Assembly (NCBI RefSeq): GCF_004000925.1
Contig: NZ_BIME01000001.1
Span: forward strand, 682,001-746,000
Length of the DNA: 64,000 bases
Reading direction: 5' to 3'
Source: Paenibacillus illinoisensis NBRC 15959
Lineage (GTDB): Bacteria; Bacillota; Bacilli; Paenibacillales; Paenibacillaceae
Shown here: positions 44,071 through 53,242 of the stretch, in pieces
Layout: every line of letters begins with the position of its first letter
How positions within the stretch are numbered: position 1 is the stretch's first letter
The notes under the pieces: generated by a model
Seen by the model: the letters and a program-made list of their open reading frames with translations, nothing else
What the model was told of the DNA's origin: nothing
Databases searched by the model: none
Position numbers and translations under genes: made by a program

Positions 44071-44100
44071 ATGTTACACACTGTACTCTGCTTTTGTCAA
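44071..44100 (-). promoter_or_regulatory. Sigma-A-type promoter of the microORF
   Basis: Minus-strand -35 TTGACA (44095-44100) and -10 TAACAT (44071-44076) are separated by 18 bases. Confidence 0.65.
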
Positions 44101-44162
44101 GCCTAATTATAAATTGCCTGCCTGTTTTAATTTCATTGCTTTCATTTCTTTTATGATAATCG

Positions 44163-44756
44163 TTATTTTACCTGATCCCAGCGTGTCCACATTTCCTTCG
44201 GATTAAGCTCGTAGATCCCATCTTCCCGATACATAAATTGATGCATGATGAATTCACGGCGAATGGTGGCAAAATCCTCATGGTACGTACGAATAAATTC
44301 ATTGATTTCTTTCTCCGTATACTTGCGTCCGAATTCAAGCTGTTCAACCAGATGACCAAGCACGATCAGCTTCTTCTTGTACTGGGCAGGAATTTGACGC
44401 AAGCGTCCATCTTTGGAAAAGAAATTTCGCATGACCGATGCTTTTAGCGTTTCGTTCACATCACTCATATCAGCTACCTCCTCCCTTTTAAAAATAAAGT
44501 CAACGGAAGCCTGAGCATGCTCCCGTATAAAGGATGGGTTGAGAGAGAAAAACACCGTATTTTTCTCTCTCCGTTCCTTGATCAATGCTGCTTCTCTCAA
44601 CTTGGATGCGTGATGAGTAACTGTAGGCTGGGACAAATTCAGCTTTTCGGCAAGTGCCTGTCCGTGCAATTCACCCTCAGACAGCAATAACAGCATACGA
44701 AGCCGAGTAGGATCAGCCAGGGCTTTGTGGTAAGCCACAATTTTCTCCAGTTGCAT
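44163..44756 (-). CDS. ArsR-family regulator with DUF2087 domain
   Basis: A 197-residue regulator. Residues 1-80 form an ArsR winged helix (ADPTRLRMLLLLSEGELHGQALAEKLNLSQPTVTHHASKLREA), and residues 115-195 a DUF2087 domain (DGRLRQIPAQYKKKLIVLGHL... YTEKEINEFI... MYREDGIYELNP). No obvious metal-binding cysteines. It diverges from ypdA and a palindrome (44775-44790) sits upstream of its start, so it probably represses itself. Ligand unknown. Confidence 0.9.
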   Translation of the reverse strand: MQLEKIVAYHKALADPTRLRMLLLLSEGELHGQALAEKLNLSQPTVTHHASKLREAALIKERREKNTVFFSLNPSFIREHAQASVDFIFKREEVADMSDVNETLKASVMRNFFSKDGRLRQIPAQYKKKLIVLGHLVEQLEFGRKYTEKEINEFIRTYHEDFATIRREFIMHQFMYREDGIYELNPKEMWTRWDQVK

Positions 44757-44774
44757 AGGCGTCGCCTCTTTCGT

Positions 44775-44790
44775 TTAGATAAATATCTAA
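44775..44790. promoter_or_regulatory. Palindromic ArsR-type operator
   Basis: TTAGATA, AA, TATCTAA form perfect 7-base inverted arms, 19 bases before the ArsR-DUF2087 start. Inverted repeats of this length are usual ArsR sites. Confidence 0.65.
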
Positions 44791-44926
44791 TTTGATGTTA
44801 ATCTTTTCTATCTATAAAGTCAAACCTGTTATTCGGAATTTTCTTCCGTCAATTCCTGGCGTGAACTGGCATTACATGACTATTTACGGTAGGATAATAT
44901 TGCTTGAATGAAGGAGGAGTAAGAAC

Positions 44927-45925
44927 ATGGAAGATGTAATTATCATTGGTGGAGGACCTTGTGGTCTATCTGCTGCCATCGAATGTGAACGGCTGGGTCT
45001 GTCAGCTGTCATTGTAGAGAAGTACAATATTGTACAATCCATCTATCTGTATCCAACCCATATGCAATTTTTTAGCACAGCGGAACTGCTCGAGATCGGA
45101 AATGTCCCGTTCAGTTCGCCAAACGACAAACCTTTCCGCTACGAGGCACTCGCCTATTATCGCAAAGTAGCCGAACACTTCGGCCTGCGTGTTCATAATT
45201 ATGAGGAAGCCCGCGAAATCAAACGTAGAGACGATGCAACCTTTGAAGTACATACGGTCAACCGCCGCGGGGAAAGCATTATTCATCAGGGACGCAATGT
45301 CGTTGTTGCAACAGGTTACTTCGACCACCCGAATTACCTCGGTATTCCGGGAGAAGACAAAGATAAAGTTACTCACTATTTCCGGGAAGCACATCCCTAC
45401 ACCCGTACGCGTGTTGCAATCATCGGAGGCAGCAATTCCGCCGTGGATGCAGCGATGGAACTCGTCCGTGTAGGCGCCCACATTGACATGGTATATCGGG
45501 GTACGGGTCTGTCCGAGCATATCAAGCCATGGGTACGCCCTCTATTTGAGAGCATGGTTCAAAAAGGCCGTATTACGCTCCATCTCGGTGCACGGGTTAA
45601 TGAGATTTTGGATGATTCCATTCGCCTGCTTCATGCAGATGGATCAACAAGTGAACTTGATAACGACTTCGTACTGGCTTTGACCGGTTTCCGTCCAGAC
45701 CGCAAACTGCTTTCTTCCGTCGGCGTTGAAATGTCAGATGACCTGGACAAACCTGTGTACAATGTGGAAACGATGGAAAGCAGCGTACCAGGAGTTTACG
45801 TTGGCGGAGTCATCGCCTCAGGACGCAATGCCAATGAAGTATTCATCGAATCCGGTCGCTGGCATGGAAAATATATTGCGGAGCATATCGTAAGTCGGCA
45901 ACGCGGGCAGGCTGAAGGGAATTGA
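44927..45925 (+). CDS. ypdA: Bacillithiol disulfide reductase YpdA
   Basis: A 332-residue flavin-dependent oxidoreductase. It has FAD motif [14 protein letters not shown] (residues 6-19), a second dinucleotide motif [16 protein letters not shown] (near 165) and the YpdA pattern [18 protein letters not shown]. No redox CxxC pair is present, as expected for YpdA. It reduces oxidised bacillithiol (BSSB) with NADPH in Bacillus and Staphylococcus. AAGGAGGAG precedes the ATG. The DUF441 gene follows within a few bases. Confidence 0.92.
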   Translation: MEDVIIIGGGPCGLSAAIECERLGLSAVIVEKYNIVQSIYLYPTHMQFFSTAELLEIGNVPFSSPNDKPFRYEALAYYRKVAEHFGLRVHNYEEAREIKRRDDATFEVHTVNRRGESIIHQGRNVVVATGYFDHPNYLGIPGEDKDKVTHYFREAHPYTRTRVAIIGGSNSAVDAAMELVRVGAHIDMVYRGTGLSEHIKPWVRPLFESMVQKGRITLHLGARVNEILDDSIRLLHADGSTSELDNDFVLALTGFRPDRKLLSSVGVEMSDDLDKPVYNVETMESSVPGVYVGGVIASGRNANEVFIESGRWHGKYIAEHIVSRQRGQAEGN

Positions 45926-45930
45926 AATCC

Positions 45931-46374
45931 ATGGATATGACCTCTTTGCTGTTGCTCGTGTTTGCAGCACTTGGTATTATCAGCAGCAATACACCTGTGA
46001 CTGTAGCTATGGTATTTCTGCTCCTGTTACGTGTATTGAATGTGAACCAAGCCTTTCCTTGGCTTGAAAAATACGGACTTACGCTTGGCATTATCATCTT
46101 GACAATCGGGGTCATGGCGCCCCTTGCCAGCGGCAAGATGAGTCTGCAGACGATTGGAGAGTCTTTCCTTCACTGGAAATCGCTGCTCGCCATAGGTGTG
46201 GGCTTACTTGTGGCTTATCTGGGTGGACGGGGCGCTACGCTTATGAGTACGCAGCCAACAGTTGTTGCTGGGTTACTTATTGGAACCGTACTTGGGGTTG
46301 CCCTATTCAAAGGAGTCCCTGTAGGACCACTGATTGCGGCAGGAATACTGTCCCTGCTGCTCGGCAAATCCTGA
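45931..46374 (+). CDS. DUF441 (YtwI-like) membrane protein
   Basis: A 147-residue four-helix membrane protein of the DUF441 family ([32 protein letters not shown] at the start). Function unknown. The ATG at 45931 follows AAGGGA; a TTG at 45922 overlapping the ypdA stop is an alternative start. It is co-transcribed with ypdA. Confidence 0.85.
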   Translation: MDMTSLLLLVFAALGIISSNTPVTVAMVFLLLLRVLNVNQAFPWLEKYGLTLGIIILTIGVMAPLASGKMSLQTIGESFLHWKSLLAIGVGLLVAYLGGRGATLMSTQPTVVAGLLIGTVLGVALFKGVPVGPLIAAGILSLLLGKS

Positions 46375-46557
46375 TTAAAGTTGGGACTTGACATTCTACT
46401 GACTGGCTGTATTTCCCACCGTTGTATGATATACTACTATTCATGCAATTCATGCATCCATGTCCATAGCAGAGAAATCAATTTAATTTGTATTCGTTTG
46501 CATAACCAAATTGATTCACCTCGCAATTATTAATGGCCGCAGGAGGATTCAGGTACC

Positions 46558-47070
46558 ATGTCACGTCAGTTTATTACAGAAGCCGTGATGGTGGCTATTT
46601 ACGGTCAATTGCTCGCGCCGCCCGCGCCTGTTGAATATATTGTTCCTTATACCACCGTCTTGGAGTTATATGAATTTCAGGTCAGCCCGGATCCTTTGAT
46701 GGATAACCCTGCTGATGATCAGCATGTTAAATCGAAAATTAACGAGATTATTTCTTATTTTGAAGAACCGCTTAATAAGAAGAAGATCGAACGTGCCCTA
46801 TCCGTTCCTTGGGCAAAAAGCCCGTCCATCCTGTTTGGTGATCAGGTGTCCATCGCTATTATCAATGCGGTGGATACAGCACAGTATGGTGAGTATTTCG
46901 ATCCGATTGAGACAGAGCTGCTGCTCACTTCACAGCGCCTGAGCATCCCAATTCTCACGGATCAGGTTGAACTGATCGCACGAATTATAGAGTCATCGGC
47001 CCCTGTGCAAGTATTTGATATTGATGACTTTGATTTTGCGATGGACGAAGAACCGCTCGATCAGGTCTAG
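46558..47070 (+). CDS. Conserved hypothetical protein
   Basis: A 170-residue acidic, helical protein (QFITEAVMVAIYGQLLAPPAPVEYIVPYTTVLELYE...). The C-terminus is strongly acidic (DIDDFDFAMDEEP). No membrane segment or signal. AGGAGG precedes the ATG by nine bases, and a strong hairpin follows the stop. I know similar proteins in Paenibacillus only as hypotheticals, sometimes mislabelled 'ADP-heptose synthase'. Function not assigned. Confidence 0.75.
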   Translation: MSRQFITEAVMVAIYGQLLAPPAPVEYIVPYTTVLELYEFQVSPDPLMDNPADDQHVKSKINEIISYFEEPLNKKKIERALSVPWAKSPSILFGDQVSIAIINAVDTAQYGEYFDPIETELLLTSQRLSIPILTDQVELIARIIESSAPVQVFDIDDFDFAMDEEPLDQV

Positions 47071-47105
47071 CTGATCTGAAGAGTTCTGTATGCGCATGTG
47101 ATATA

Positions 47106-47146
47106 GACCAAAGAAGCCTTCCCCCGTTGGAAAGGCTTCTTTGGTC
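47106..47146. terminator. Strong hairpin terminator
   Basis: GACCAAAGAAGCCTT and AAGGCTTCTTTGGTC are 15-base perfect arms with an 11-base loop between the converging 46558 gene and the Nudix gene. T-tracts are weak, but the stem is long. Confidence 0.75.
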
Positions 47147-47153
47147 TTGCCGT

Positions 47154-47603
47154 TTAATCTAGTATTTTACCTTCAAGCAACATACGACTTAGACTATTCA
47201 GCACCGGAAGTGATCTCGGGTCAAAAAACTTCAACCCTGCCTCGCTGTTTACTCGCGATTCCACCAGACGATCCTGAATGATTCGGGCTCGGAACAGGGC
47301 GATCACATAATAATCTTCATCCCCGCTGGAATGCAGCTGTCTCAGGTCGGGACCCGAATGCAGTGTTTCAAGTGTCATGCTGTTTGCTGTCCATCCCGTC
47401 TCCTCCCACAATTCCCTGTGAGCTGTATCTTCAATGGCTTCGCCAGGACGCATTAGTCCAACGGGAATACGCCAATGACCTTGCTCGGCGTGCTGGATCA
47501 ACAACAATTCACCTCGTTCGTTTTCAGCCCAAACTGCTGCCTTCACCAGAATATGGGAACGACGTGCAATATATTGGGCCAAATCTCGGGCTGGCGGATT
47601 CAA
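47154..47603 (-). CDS. Nudix hydrolase
   Basis: A 149-residue protein with a full Nudix box GLMRPGEAIEDTAHRELWEETGW (Gx5Ex7RELxEETGW, near residue 48). Length and layout match ADP-ribose or 8-oxo-dGTP-type hydrolases. Substrate not deducible. Confidence 0.9.
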   Translation of the reverse strand: MNPPARDLAQYIARRSHILVKAAVWAENERGELLLIQHAEQGHWRIPVGLMRPGEAIEDTAHRELWEETGWTANSMTLETLHSGPDLRQLHSSGDEDYYVIALFRARIIQDRLVESRVNSEAGLKFFDPRSLPVLNSLSRMLLEGKILD

Positions 47604-47728
47604 TTCCTATCCCTCCTGTTCGAAGCCGGCAGAAGCCAGCGGTACAATCCATGCTTAGGCACATTTCACTCCAGTACCTTCACCTCGTTACACAGGTTGA
47701 ACTGAAGGTATCGCAAGAACAACCCTGA

Positions 47729-48025
47729 TTAGACCTCAGTATAACGATATTCGATATCTTGTCCTTCTTCCACTACATCGACATGCAGCTTGTGGCCTTT
47801 CAGGTACCAATAATCGTGATCTTCCATAAAAAAGCGAATCCCCGAAACTTCTGTTTGTTCAGCCGGATGGCGCGGTTCCTCAACAGCGATTCCCAGTGAA
47901 AAACCGGGGTGGAGACCTCCGCCGGAGCTATAACGCGCGAAGAATCGGATGCTGTCTCCTTCGTTCAAGTTTAGTTCGTCTTTATACCAGCGGGCAGCGC
48001 GGTCAGATACATGTATGGTACTCAT
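47729..48025 (-). CDS. HesB/YneR-like protein without cysteines
   Basis: A 98-residue HesB/IscA-fold protein (RYSSGGGLHPGFSLGI) that contains no cysteine, so it cannot be an Fe-S scaffold. It matches the YneR branch of the family. GGAGCTGACATCA precedes the ATG at 48025. Role unknown. Confidence 0.85.
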   Translation of the reverse strand: MSTIHVSDRAARWYKDELNLNEGDSIRFFARYSSGGGLHPGFSLGIAVEEPRHPAEQTEVSGIRFFMEDHDYWYLKGHKLHVDVVEEGQDIEYRYTEV

Positions 48026-48142
48026 TTGATGTCAGCTCCTTCTCTATATATATGTTACATCATATCGCTTGATGGGCTTGAGTTCAAACATTACACCACA
48101 GAAATAAACAAAAAGAGCTGCTCATGCAATTGTGAAAAAAGT

Positions 48143-48172
48143 TTGACAGATCCCAAAAGGCGGTGTTAAGAT
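48143..48172 (+). promoter_or_regulatory. Promoter of the ABC transporter leader
   Basis: TTGACA (48143-48148) and TAAGAT (48167-48172) with an 18-base spacer: a sigma-A-type promoter for the attenuator leader and the downstream bmrCD-like genes. Confidence 0.7.
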
Positions 48173-48227
48173 GCAAACATACGAGATCCACATTCAATTT
48201 ATTTCCAAAACAGAAAGGGTGATTACG

Positions 48228-48308
48228 GTGTTTAACATTCATATGGATGGTCTATTCAGCTCACAATTAAATACCGGAGCGCCCTCGAAATCGTTATTCC
48301 GTACTTAA
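48228..48308 (+). CDS. Leader peptide of the BmrCD-like transporter (26 residues)
   Basis: GTG start at 48228 with AAAGGGTGAT upstream, reading VFNIHMDGLF... ending SKSLFRT, stop at 48306-48308. An in-frame ATG at 48171 would give 45 residues but it lies at the promoter. The stop falls ten bases before the first hairpin. Its position and lack of other function suggest a ribosome-sensing leader, like BmrB in Bacillus subtilis. Confidence 0.65.
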   Translation: MFNIHMDGLFSSQLNTGAPSKSLFRT

Positions 48309-48317
48309 GTCAGCACT

Positions 48318-48451
48318 GCAGTAATCCTGAATAAGGTTACCTGCTGCGCACACTTTCGATACTTATGTTCAGCGGTGGCTCTGCTCTCGGAGCCATGCGC
48401 CGTATGATTGATATCCAAGACATACCGCCTGCGTGCGGTATGTCTTTTTTT
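48318..48451 (+). promoter_or_regulatory. Ribosome-mediated transcription attenuator
   Basis: Five interacting segments follow the leader ORF. A-B: GCAGTAATCCT with AGGTTACCTGC (48318-48344). C-D: GCGGTGGCTC with GAGCCATGCGC (48372-48400). E-F terminator: AGACATACCGC with GCGGTATGTCT (48418-48445) then eight T. Alternatives exist: CCTGCTG in B (48340-48346) with CAGCGG in C (48370-48375), and GCCGTATG in D (48399-48406) with CATACCGC in E (48421-48428), 7 of 8 pairs. This is a standard attenuation logic. Confidence 0.7.
48418..48451 (+). terminator. Attenuator terminator before the ABC genes
   Basis: Perfect 11-base arms (AGACATACCGC, GCGGTATGTCT) around a six-base loop, then TTTTTTT. It is intrinsic, before the 48520 gene. 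Confidence 0.85.
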
Positions 48452-48519
48452 GTGGGTAGAAACCGGTACACATGAGTAGATAACGTATTTCACTGACACT
48501 TGAAAGGAAGGGATACCAC

Positions 48520-50265
48520 TTGTTCTCTGTACTCAAAAACCTGGCCTGGTTCTTCCGGCTGGAACGCAAACGATACCTGATTGGTGTCATTTTGCTCATT
48601 CTCGTGGGTGTAGCCGAACTGCTCCCCCCTCGTCTGCTAGGCAATGCCATTGACGAGATTGTGCGCGGTTCCATTACTGGCGCCTCACTCACACGTTACA
48701 TTTTACTTATTCTAGGAACAGTCGTTATTATCTATCTGACCACGTACATATGGATGCACAAACTGTTTGGTGGTGCGAATCTGGTTGAACGCTTGTTGCG
48801 ATCGCGTTTCATGGATCACCTGCTGCGGATGACCCCGCCCTTCTTTGAGAAGAACAGAACGGGAGATCTGATGGCTCGTGCGACCAACGACCTTCGTTCC
48901 ATTGCCACAACAGCAGGCTTCGGCATGCTGACATTAACGGACTCAACTGCCTTTCTGGCTACCGTCTTGTTCGCGATGGGTTTTCTGGTGAGCTGGAAAC
49001 TAACCCTTGCTGCAATTCTGCCATTACCATTTATCGCCATTGCCATGATGATCTACGGGAAAGCCGTCCATCAACGTTATACTTTGGCACAAGATGCATT
49101 CGGGGATATGAATGATCAGGTTCTTGAATCCATCGCGGGTATTCGTGTCGTTCGCGCTTATGTTCAGGAACGTCTGGATCAGAAGCGGTTTGCTGATGTC
49201 ACCGAAGACGTTTATCGCAAAAACCTAGCTGTTGCCAAGATGGATGCACTGTTTGAACCTACGATTCGGCTGTGTGTCGGTCTCAGTTATGTAATTGCGT
49301 TAGCCTATGGGATTTATCTCGTGTTCCACAATGAAATTACCCTTGGAGATCTCGTATCGTTCAATATGTATCTGGGGATGATGATCTGGCCTATGTTTGC
49401 CATTGGCGAACTGATTAACCTGATGCAGCGTGGCAGCGCCTCACTGGACCGGGTTAACGAAACTTTATCTGTAGAGCCTGCTGTTCAGGACGTTGATCAG
49501 CCAGCACATATTACGAATCCTGAAGAGATCTCGATGCGTGATGTGACATTCCGCTATCCAAGTTCCACTGTCGATAATCTTAGCCATGTCAGCTTCTCGC
49601 TTCGCCGTGGTCAGACACTCGGTGTCGTGGGACGTACGGGAAGCGGTAAGTCCACCCTGCTCAAACAGCTGCTTCATGAATACCCTGCAGGTTCCGGTAC
49701 ATTAAGCATATCGGGCCATCCGATTCAGGAGATCGCCAAGGATGACTTACACAGCTGGATCGGTTACGTTCCGCAAGAGCAAGTGCTATTCTCCAAGTCA
49801 GTTCGTCAAAACATTCAATTCGGCAAGCCGGGTGCAAGTGATGAAGTCATTATGGAAGCCATCCGTACCGCAGCCTTTGATGGAGATTTGGGGACATTAT
49901 CCGATGGACTGGATACCCTTGTTGGTGAAAAGGGAATTGCCCTGTCGGGGGGACAAAAACAGCGGGTATCTCTGGCACGTGCCTTTATTGCCGATCCGGA
50001 TATTCTGATCCTCGATGATGCCTTATCTGCAGTCGATGCAAGAACGGAAGCCAAAATCATTGAAAATATACGCAACAAACGCTCGGGCAAAACCACGCTG
50101 ATCTCAACGCACCGCCTGTCCGCCATTGAACACGCAGACCGGATCATCGTACTGGAGCACGGGAAAATTACGGAAGAAGGAACCCACCAGGAACTGCTTG
50201 CCATGAACGGCTGGTACCGTGAACAATATGAACGGCAGCAGGTGGAATCCAATCTGTCCACGTAG
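48520..50265 (+). CDS. bmrC: Multidrug ABC transporter half, BmrC/YheI-like
   Basis: A 581-residue exporter half: six membrane segments (residues 15-300) and a C-terminal nucleotide-binding domain with Walker A GRTGSGKST (near 373), signature LSGGQKQRVSLA (near 478) and Walker B ILILDDALSAVD, with Asp in place of the catalytic Glu after the Walker B Asp, as in one of the two sites of heterodimeric exporters. TTG start at 48520 with AAGGAAGGG upstream. It pairs with the next gene to form a BmrCD-like heterodimer. Confidence 0.9.
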   Translation: MFSVLKNLAWFFRLERKRYLIGVILLILVGVAELLPPRLLGNAIDEIVRGSITGASLTRYILLILGTVVIIYLTTYIWMHKLFGGANLVERLLRSRFMDHLLRMTPPFFEKNRTGDLMARATNDLRSIATTAGFGMLTLTDSTAFLATVLFAMGFLVSWKLTLAAILPLPFIAIAMMIYGKAVHQRYTLAQDAFGDMNDQVLESIAGIRVVRAYVQERLDQKRFADVTEDVYRKNLAVAKMDALFEPTIRLCVGLSYVIALAYGIYLVFHNEITLGDLVSFNMYLGMMIWPMFAIGELINLMQRGSASLDRVNETLSVEPAVQDVDQPAHITNPEEISMRDVTFRYPSSTVDNLSHVSFSLRRGQTLGVVGRTGSGKSTLLKQLLHEYPAGSGTLSISGHPIQEIAKDDLHSWIGYVPQEQVLFSKSVRQNIQFGKPGASDEVIMEAIRTAAFDGDLGTLSDGLDTLVGEKGIALSGGQKQRVSLARAFIADPDILILDDALSAVDARTEAKIIENIRNKRSGKTTLISTHRLSAIEHADRIIVLEHGKITEEGTHQELLAMNGWYREQYERQQVESNLST

Positions 50266-50277
50266 GAGGTCAACGTT

Positions 50278-52368
50278 TTGAAGTCGAATACAGGCAAAAG
50301 GCTGCTGCAATATGCCCTGAAAGCCAAAGGTACTTTTATTGCAGCATTAATCATGTTAACGATCGGTGTAGCGGCTGAGCTCGCCGGTCCGTTCATCGCC
50401 AAGTCGATGATTGACAATCATCTACTAGCCATTGAACAGCCGTTCTATGAAACGGGGGCTTCATCCGAAGCCGCTGTATACAACGGCAAGAATTACAAAC
50501 GAGAAGGCAGATTCGAAGCCGGTGAAGTGAAAGGTGCCGAAGTCAGAGTACTGCAAGCCGGTAAAAGCTTTTATTTCGTCAATGAACCTGTAACTGCACC
50601 CGATGGAGATCGTTCATATGAAAATGGAACTTTGACGGTTACGCGTGCGGGTGAAGTGACCGGCCAATATGCGGCAGAGCCGCTTTCCGCGGGTGAACTC
50701 TTTGCTTTTTACAAACCTGAGATGCCAAGCATCTATCAATTAATTGTATATTACATGATCTTTCTCGTGATCTCGGTCATTATGGAGTTTGGTAAAACCT
50801 ACTGGCTGCAATCCTCTGCAAACAAGGTTATTCAAAGGCTTCGTAATGATGTCTACGCCCATATTCAACGGCTGCCCGTACACTTTTTTGATAATCTTCC
50901 CGCAGGTAAAGTCGTTTCTAGGGTCACAAACGATACGGAAGCCGTTAAGGATCTGTTCGTTGCCGTGCTATCGAACTTTTTCTCAGGGATCATTACGATT
51001 ACAGGTGTATATGTCGCCCTCTTCCTGCTGGATTTCCGCCTCGGACTGATCTCGTTGTTCGTTGTACCGATGCTGATTCTGTGGATTGTGCTCTATCGTA
51101 AATTCGCTACCCGTTACAATACCATTATTCGTTCACGGCTGAGTGAGATCAATGCGATCATTAATGAATCCATTCAAGGGATGTCCATTATTCGCGTATT
51201 CCGTCACCAGAAGCAGACCAAACAGGAATTCGAAGATCTGAACGACGATTATATGAAACATCAGAACAAAATGCTGAACTTAAACGCCTTCACTTCTCAC
51301 AACCTGGTAAATGTATTGCGGAATATCGCCTTTGCCGTTGTTCTATGGTACTTCGGTTCCAGTGTGCTGGACGGCTCCAGTATTATATCACTGGGTGTTC
51401 TGTATGCATTCGTCGATGTTCTGGGTCGTTTGTTCCAACCGATCACCGGCATGGTCAACCAACTGGCGAACCTGGATTCCTCCCTCGTATCCGCTGGACG
51501 TGTCTTTGAGCTAATGGACGAACAGGGAGAACCGGTAACCGATGGCTCGATGCCAAGATACAAGGGAAATGTGGTATTTGACGATGTATCCTTCGCATAT
51601 AAAAAGGACTTCGTGCTGAACAATATCTCGTTCAAAGCCTCACAGGGCCAAACTGTTGCCTTGGTTGGTCATACCGGTTCAGGTAAAAGCTCGATTATTA
51701 ACCTGTTATTCAGGTTCTATGATCCGCAAAAAGGTAAGATTACCATCGACGGTCAGAACGTCAAGGAGTTGCCGAAACAGTGGATTCGGCAGCATATGGG
51801 GATCGTGCTTCAGGATCCCTATCTGTTCACCGGCACCATTGCGTCTAATGTAAGTCTTGGAGATGAGCACATTACTCGCGCACAGATCGAGCAAGCGCTT
51901 CGTGATGTAGGAGCAGAACGGATCCTGGCACATCTGCCTCAGGGATTCGATGAACCCGTTATCGAAAAAGGAAGTACGCTATCTGCCGGACAACGTCAAT
52001 TAGTTTCTTTCGCCCGAGCACTCGCCTTTGATCCGGCTATTCTTATTCTCGACGAGGCAACGGCCAATATCGATACGGAAACGGAAGCCTTGATTCAAAA
52101 TGCACTGGAAGTCCTCAAAAAAGGACGGACCACATTCATCATCGCGCACCGCCTCTCCACCATTCGTTCGGCTGACCAGATTCTGGTCCTGCACCGCGGT
52201 CGCATTGTGGAACAGGGTGCTCACGATGAACTGATGGAACTTCAAGGACGATATTATCAGATGTATCAGCTTCAACAAGGCGCACAAGCGGTTAGCGGGG
52301 GAAATGAGAGCAGCAGCTCAGGTCAGGTTATCCCTACAACCCCTTCCTTAGCTGGAGGTAATCTATAA
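50278..52368 (+). CDS. bmrD: Multidrug ABC transporter half, BmrD/YheH-like
   Basis: A 696-residue exporter half. It has an extra extracytoplasmic insertion of about 100 residues (after the first membrane segment, VYNGKNYKREGRFEAGEVKG..), characteristic of BmrD. The nucleotide-binding domain has Walker A GHTGSGKSS (near 462), signature STLSAGQRQLVSFA (near 565) and a full catalytic Glu (ILILDEATANID). TTG start at 50278 after AGGAGG, 12 bases past the bmrC stop. Strong terminator at 52424-52465 follows. Confidence 0.92.
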   Translation: MKSNTGKRLLQYALKAKGTFIAALIMLTIGVAAELAGPFIAKSMIDNHLLAIEQPFYETGASSEAAVYNGKNYKREGRFEAGEVKGAEVRVLQAGKSFYFVNEPVTAPDGDRSYENGTLTVTRAGEVTGQYAAEPLSAGELFAFYKPEMPSIYQLIVYYMIFLVISVIMEFGKTYWLQSSANKVIQRLRNDVYAHIQRLPVHFFDNLPAGKVVSRVTNDTEAVKDLFVAVLSNFFSGIITITGVYVALFLLDFRLGLISLFVVPMLILWIVLYRKFATRYNTIIRSRLSEINAIINESIQGMSIIRVFRHQKQTKQEFEDLNDDYMKHQNKMLNLNAFTSHNLVNVLRNIAFAVVLWYFGSSVLDGSSIISLGVLYAFVDVLGRLFQPITGMVNQLANLDSSLVSAGRVFELMDEQGEPVTDGSMPRYKGNVVFDDVSFAYKKDFVLNNISFKASQGQTVALVGHTGSGKSSIINLLFRFYDPQKGKITIDGQNVKELPKQWIRQHMGIVLQDPYLFTGTIASNVSLGDEHITRAQIEQALRDVGAERILAHLPQGFDEPVIEKGSTLSAGQRQLVSFARALAFDPAILILDEATANIDTETEALIQNALEVLKKGRTTFIIAHRLSTIRSADQILVLHRGRIVEQGAHDELMELQGRYYQMYQLQQGAQAVSGGNESSSSGQVIPTTPSLAGGNL

Positions 52369-52423
52369 CTCTTTATTCATAAGACATTCATTGACTATAC
52401 AATGTCCAAAGTTCTCTTATTCC

Positions 52424-52465
52424 CGCCCTGTGCGCAGACTTTCCGGTCTGCGCACAGGGCGTTTT
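52424..52465 (+). terminator. Terminator of the bmrCD-like operon
   Basis: CGCCCTGTGCGCAGAC pairs perfectly with GTCTGCGCACAGGGCG over a six-base loop, followed by TTTTCT. Confidence 0.9.
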
Positions 52466-52594
52466 CTATTGTAAACAAAGCGAAGTGTATAAGGAGGTTC
52501 ATAAAACGAGGAGGCGTACGATTGAAATGTGATGGACTTATCACAGCTGCCCAGTTGTGCAAAAAGAAAAGACAACCCACAATTCGCCTGAAGG

Positions 52595-53242
52595 CTACTG
52601 CAGATTGTCTATCCATCCTTTTAGCGTATACCCCATGTATAACACAGTCTCTCGTGCCAAAAATGGAATTTGGCTGCGCCAGGTCTGATAGGCTGTCGTT
52701 TGTGTTGGAGATGGAACAGCATCCATGTCCAGTTGGCTTGCCAGCTTCATGGCCCGCTTCATATGCAGCGGGTCACTTACAATCGTATATTTCTGGTATC
52801 CTGCCTGATCCCCAATTGCAATGGTATTAACCAGGTTCTCCTCTGTAATTCTTGATTGTGTTTCGATCAGAATATCTCTTGGATCTACACCATGTTCAAC
52901 TGCATAATCCTTTCCCACTTCCGCTTCAGAGCGCTCCCCATCACGTCCAGAACCGCCGGTAAAGATGAGTATGGGTATTGTACCCTGACGATATAATGCA
53001 ATAGCATGTTCAATTCGCTCTCGAAATACAGGTGAAGGACGATCCCCTTCCACAGCAGCACCAAGAATGACAGCTGCATCACTTTGTCTGGTCGATTGCT
53101 CAGATGTGTATTCCGCGATCAGCCAGGCCGTAACTAGGGCCCAGAGAATTCCTATCAACACCAAGGATGTAATGGCAATGACCAGCCAGCTTCGCTTTCC
53201 TCTTTTTTTCCGTTTTCGTTCCCCTACCTTGCCTTCAATCAA
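52595..53242 (-). CDS. YdcF/SanA-like DUF218 membrane-anchored protein
   Basis: A 215-residue protein. A basic stretch (KRKKRGKR), one membrane segment (WLVIAITSLVLIGILWALV, near residue 20) and a DUF218 domain outside the membrane follow: DAAVILGAAVEGDRPSPVFRERIEHAI, FTGGSGRDGERSEA and SDPLHMKRAM. I chose the TTG at 53242 with GAGGAG seven bases upstream; it overlaps the stop of the HEPN-like gene. DUF218 proteins act in envelope or lipid-carrier steps. Function inferred by family only. Confidence 0.87.
   Translation of the reverse strand: MIEGKVGERKRKKRGKRSWLVIAITSLVLIGILWALVTAWLIAEYTSEQSTRQSDAAVILGAAVEGDRPSPVFRERIEHAIALYRQGTIPILIFTGGSGRDGERSEAEVGKDYAVEHGVDPRDILIETQSRITEENLVNTIAIGDQAGYQKYTIVSDPLHMKRAMKLASQLDMDAVPSPTQTTAYQTWRSQIPFLARETVLYMGYTLKGWIDNLQ

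Noticed and set aside
47729..48025. Fe-S cluster scaffold function for the HesB-like protein
   Set aside because: The protein contains no cysteine, so the cluster-binding role of IscA-type proteins is ruled out.
48305..48692. Minus-strand frames across the attenuator
   Set aside because: They are antisense to the leader hairpins and the bmrC start and lack ribosome sites.
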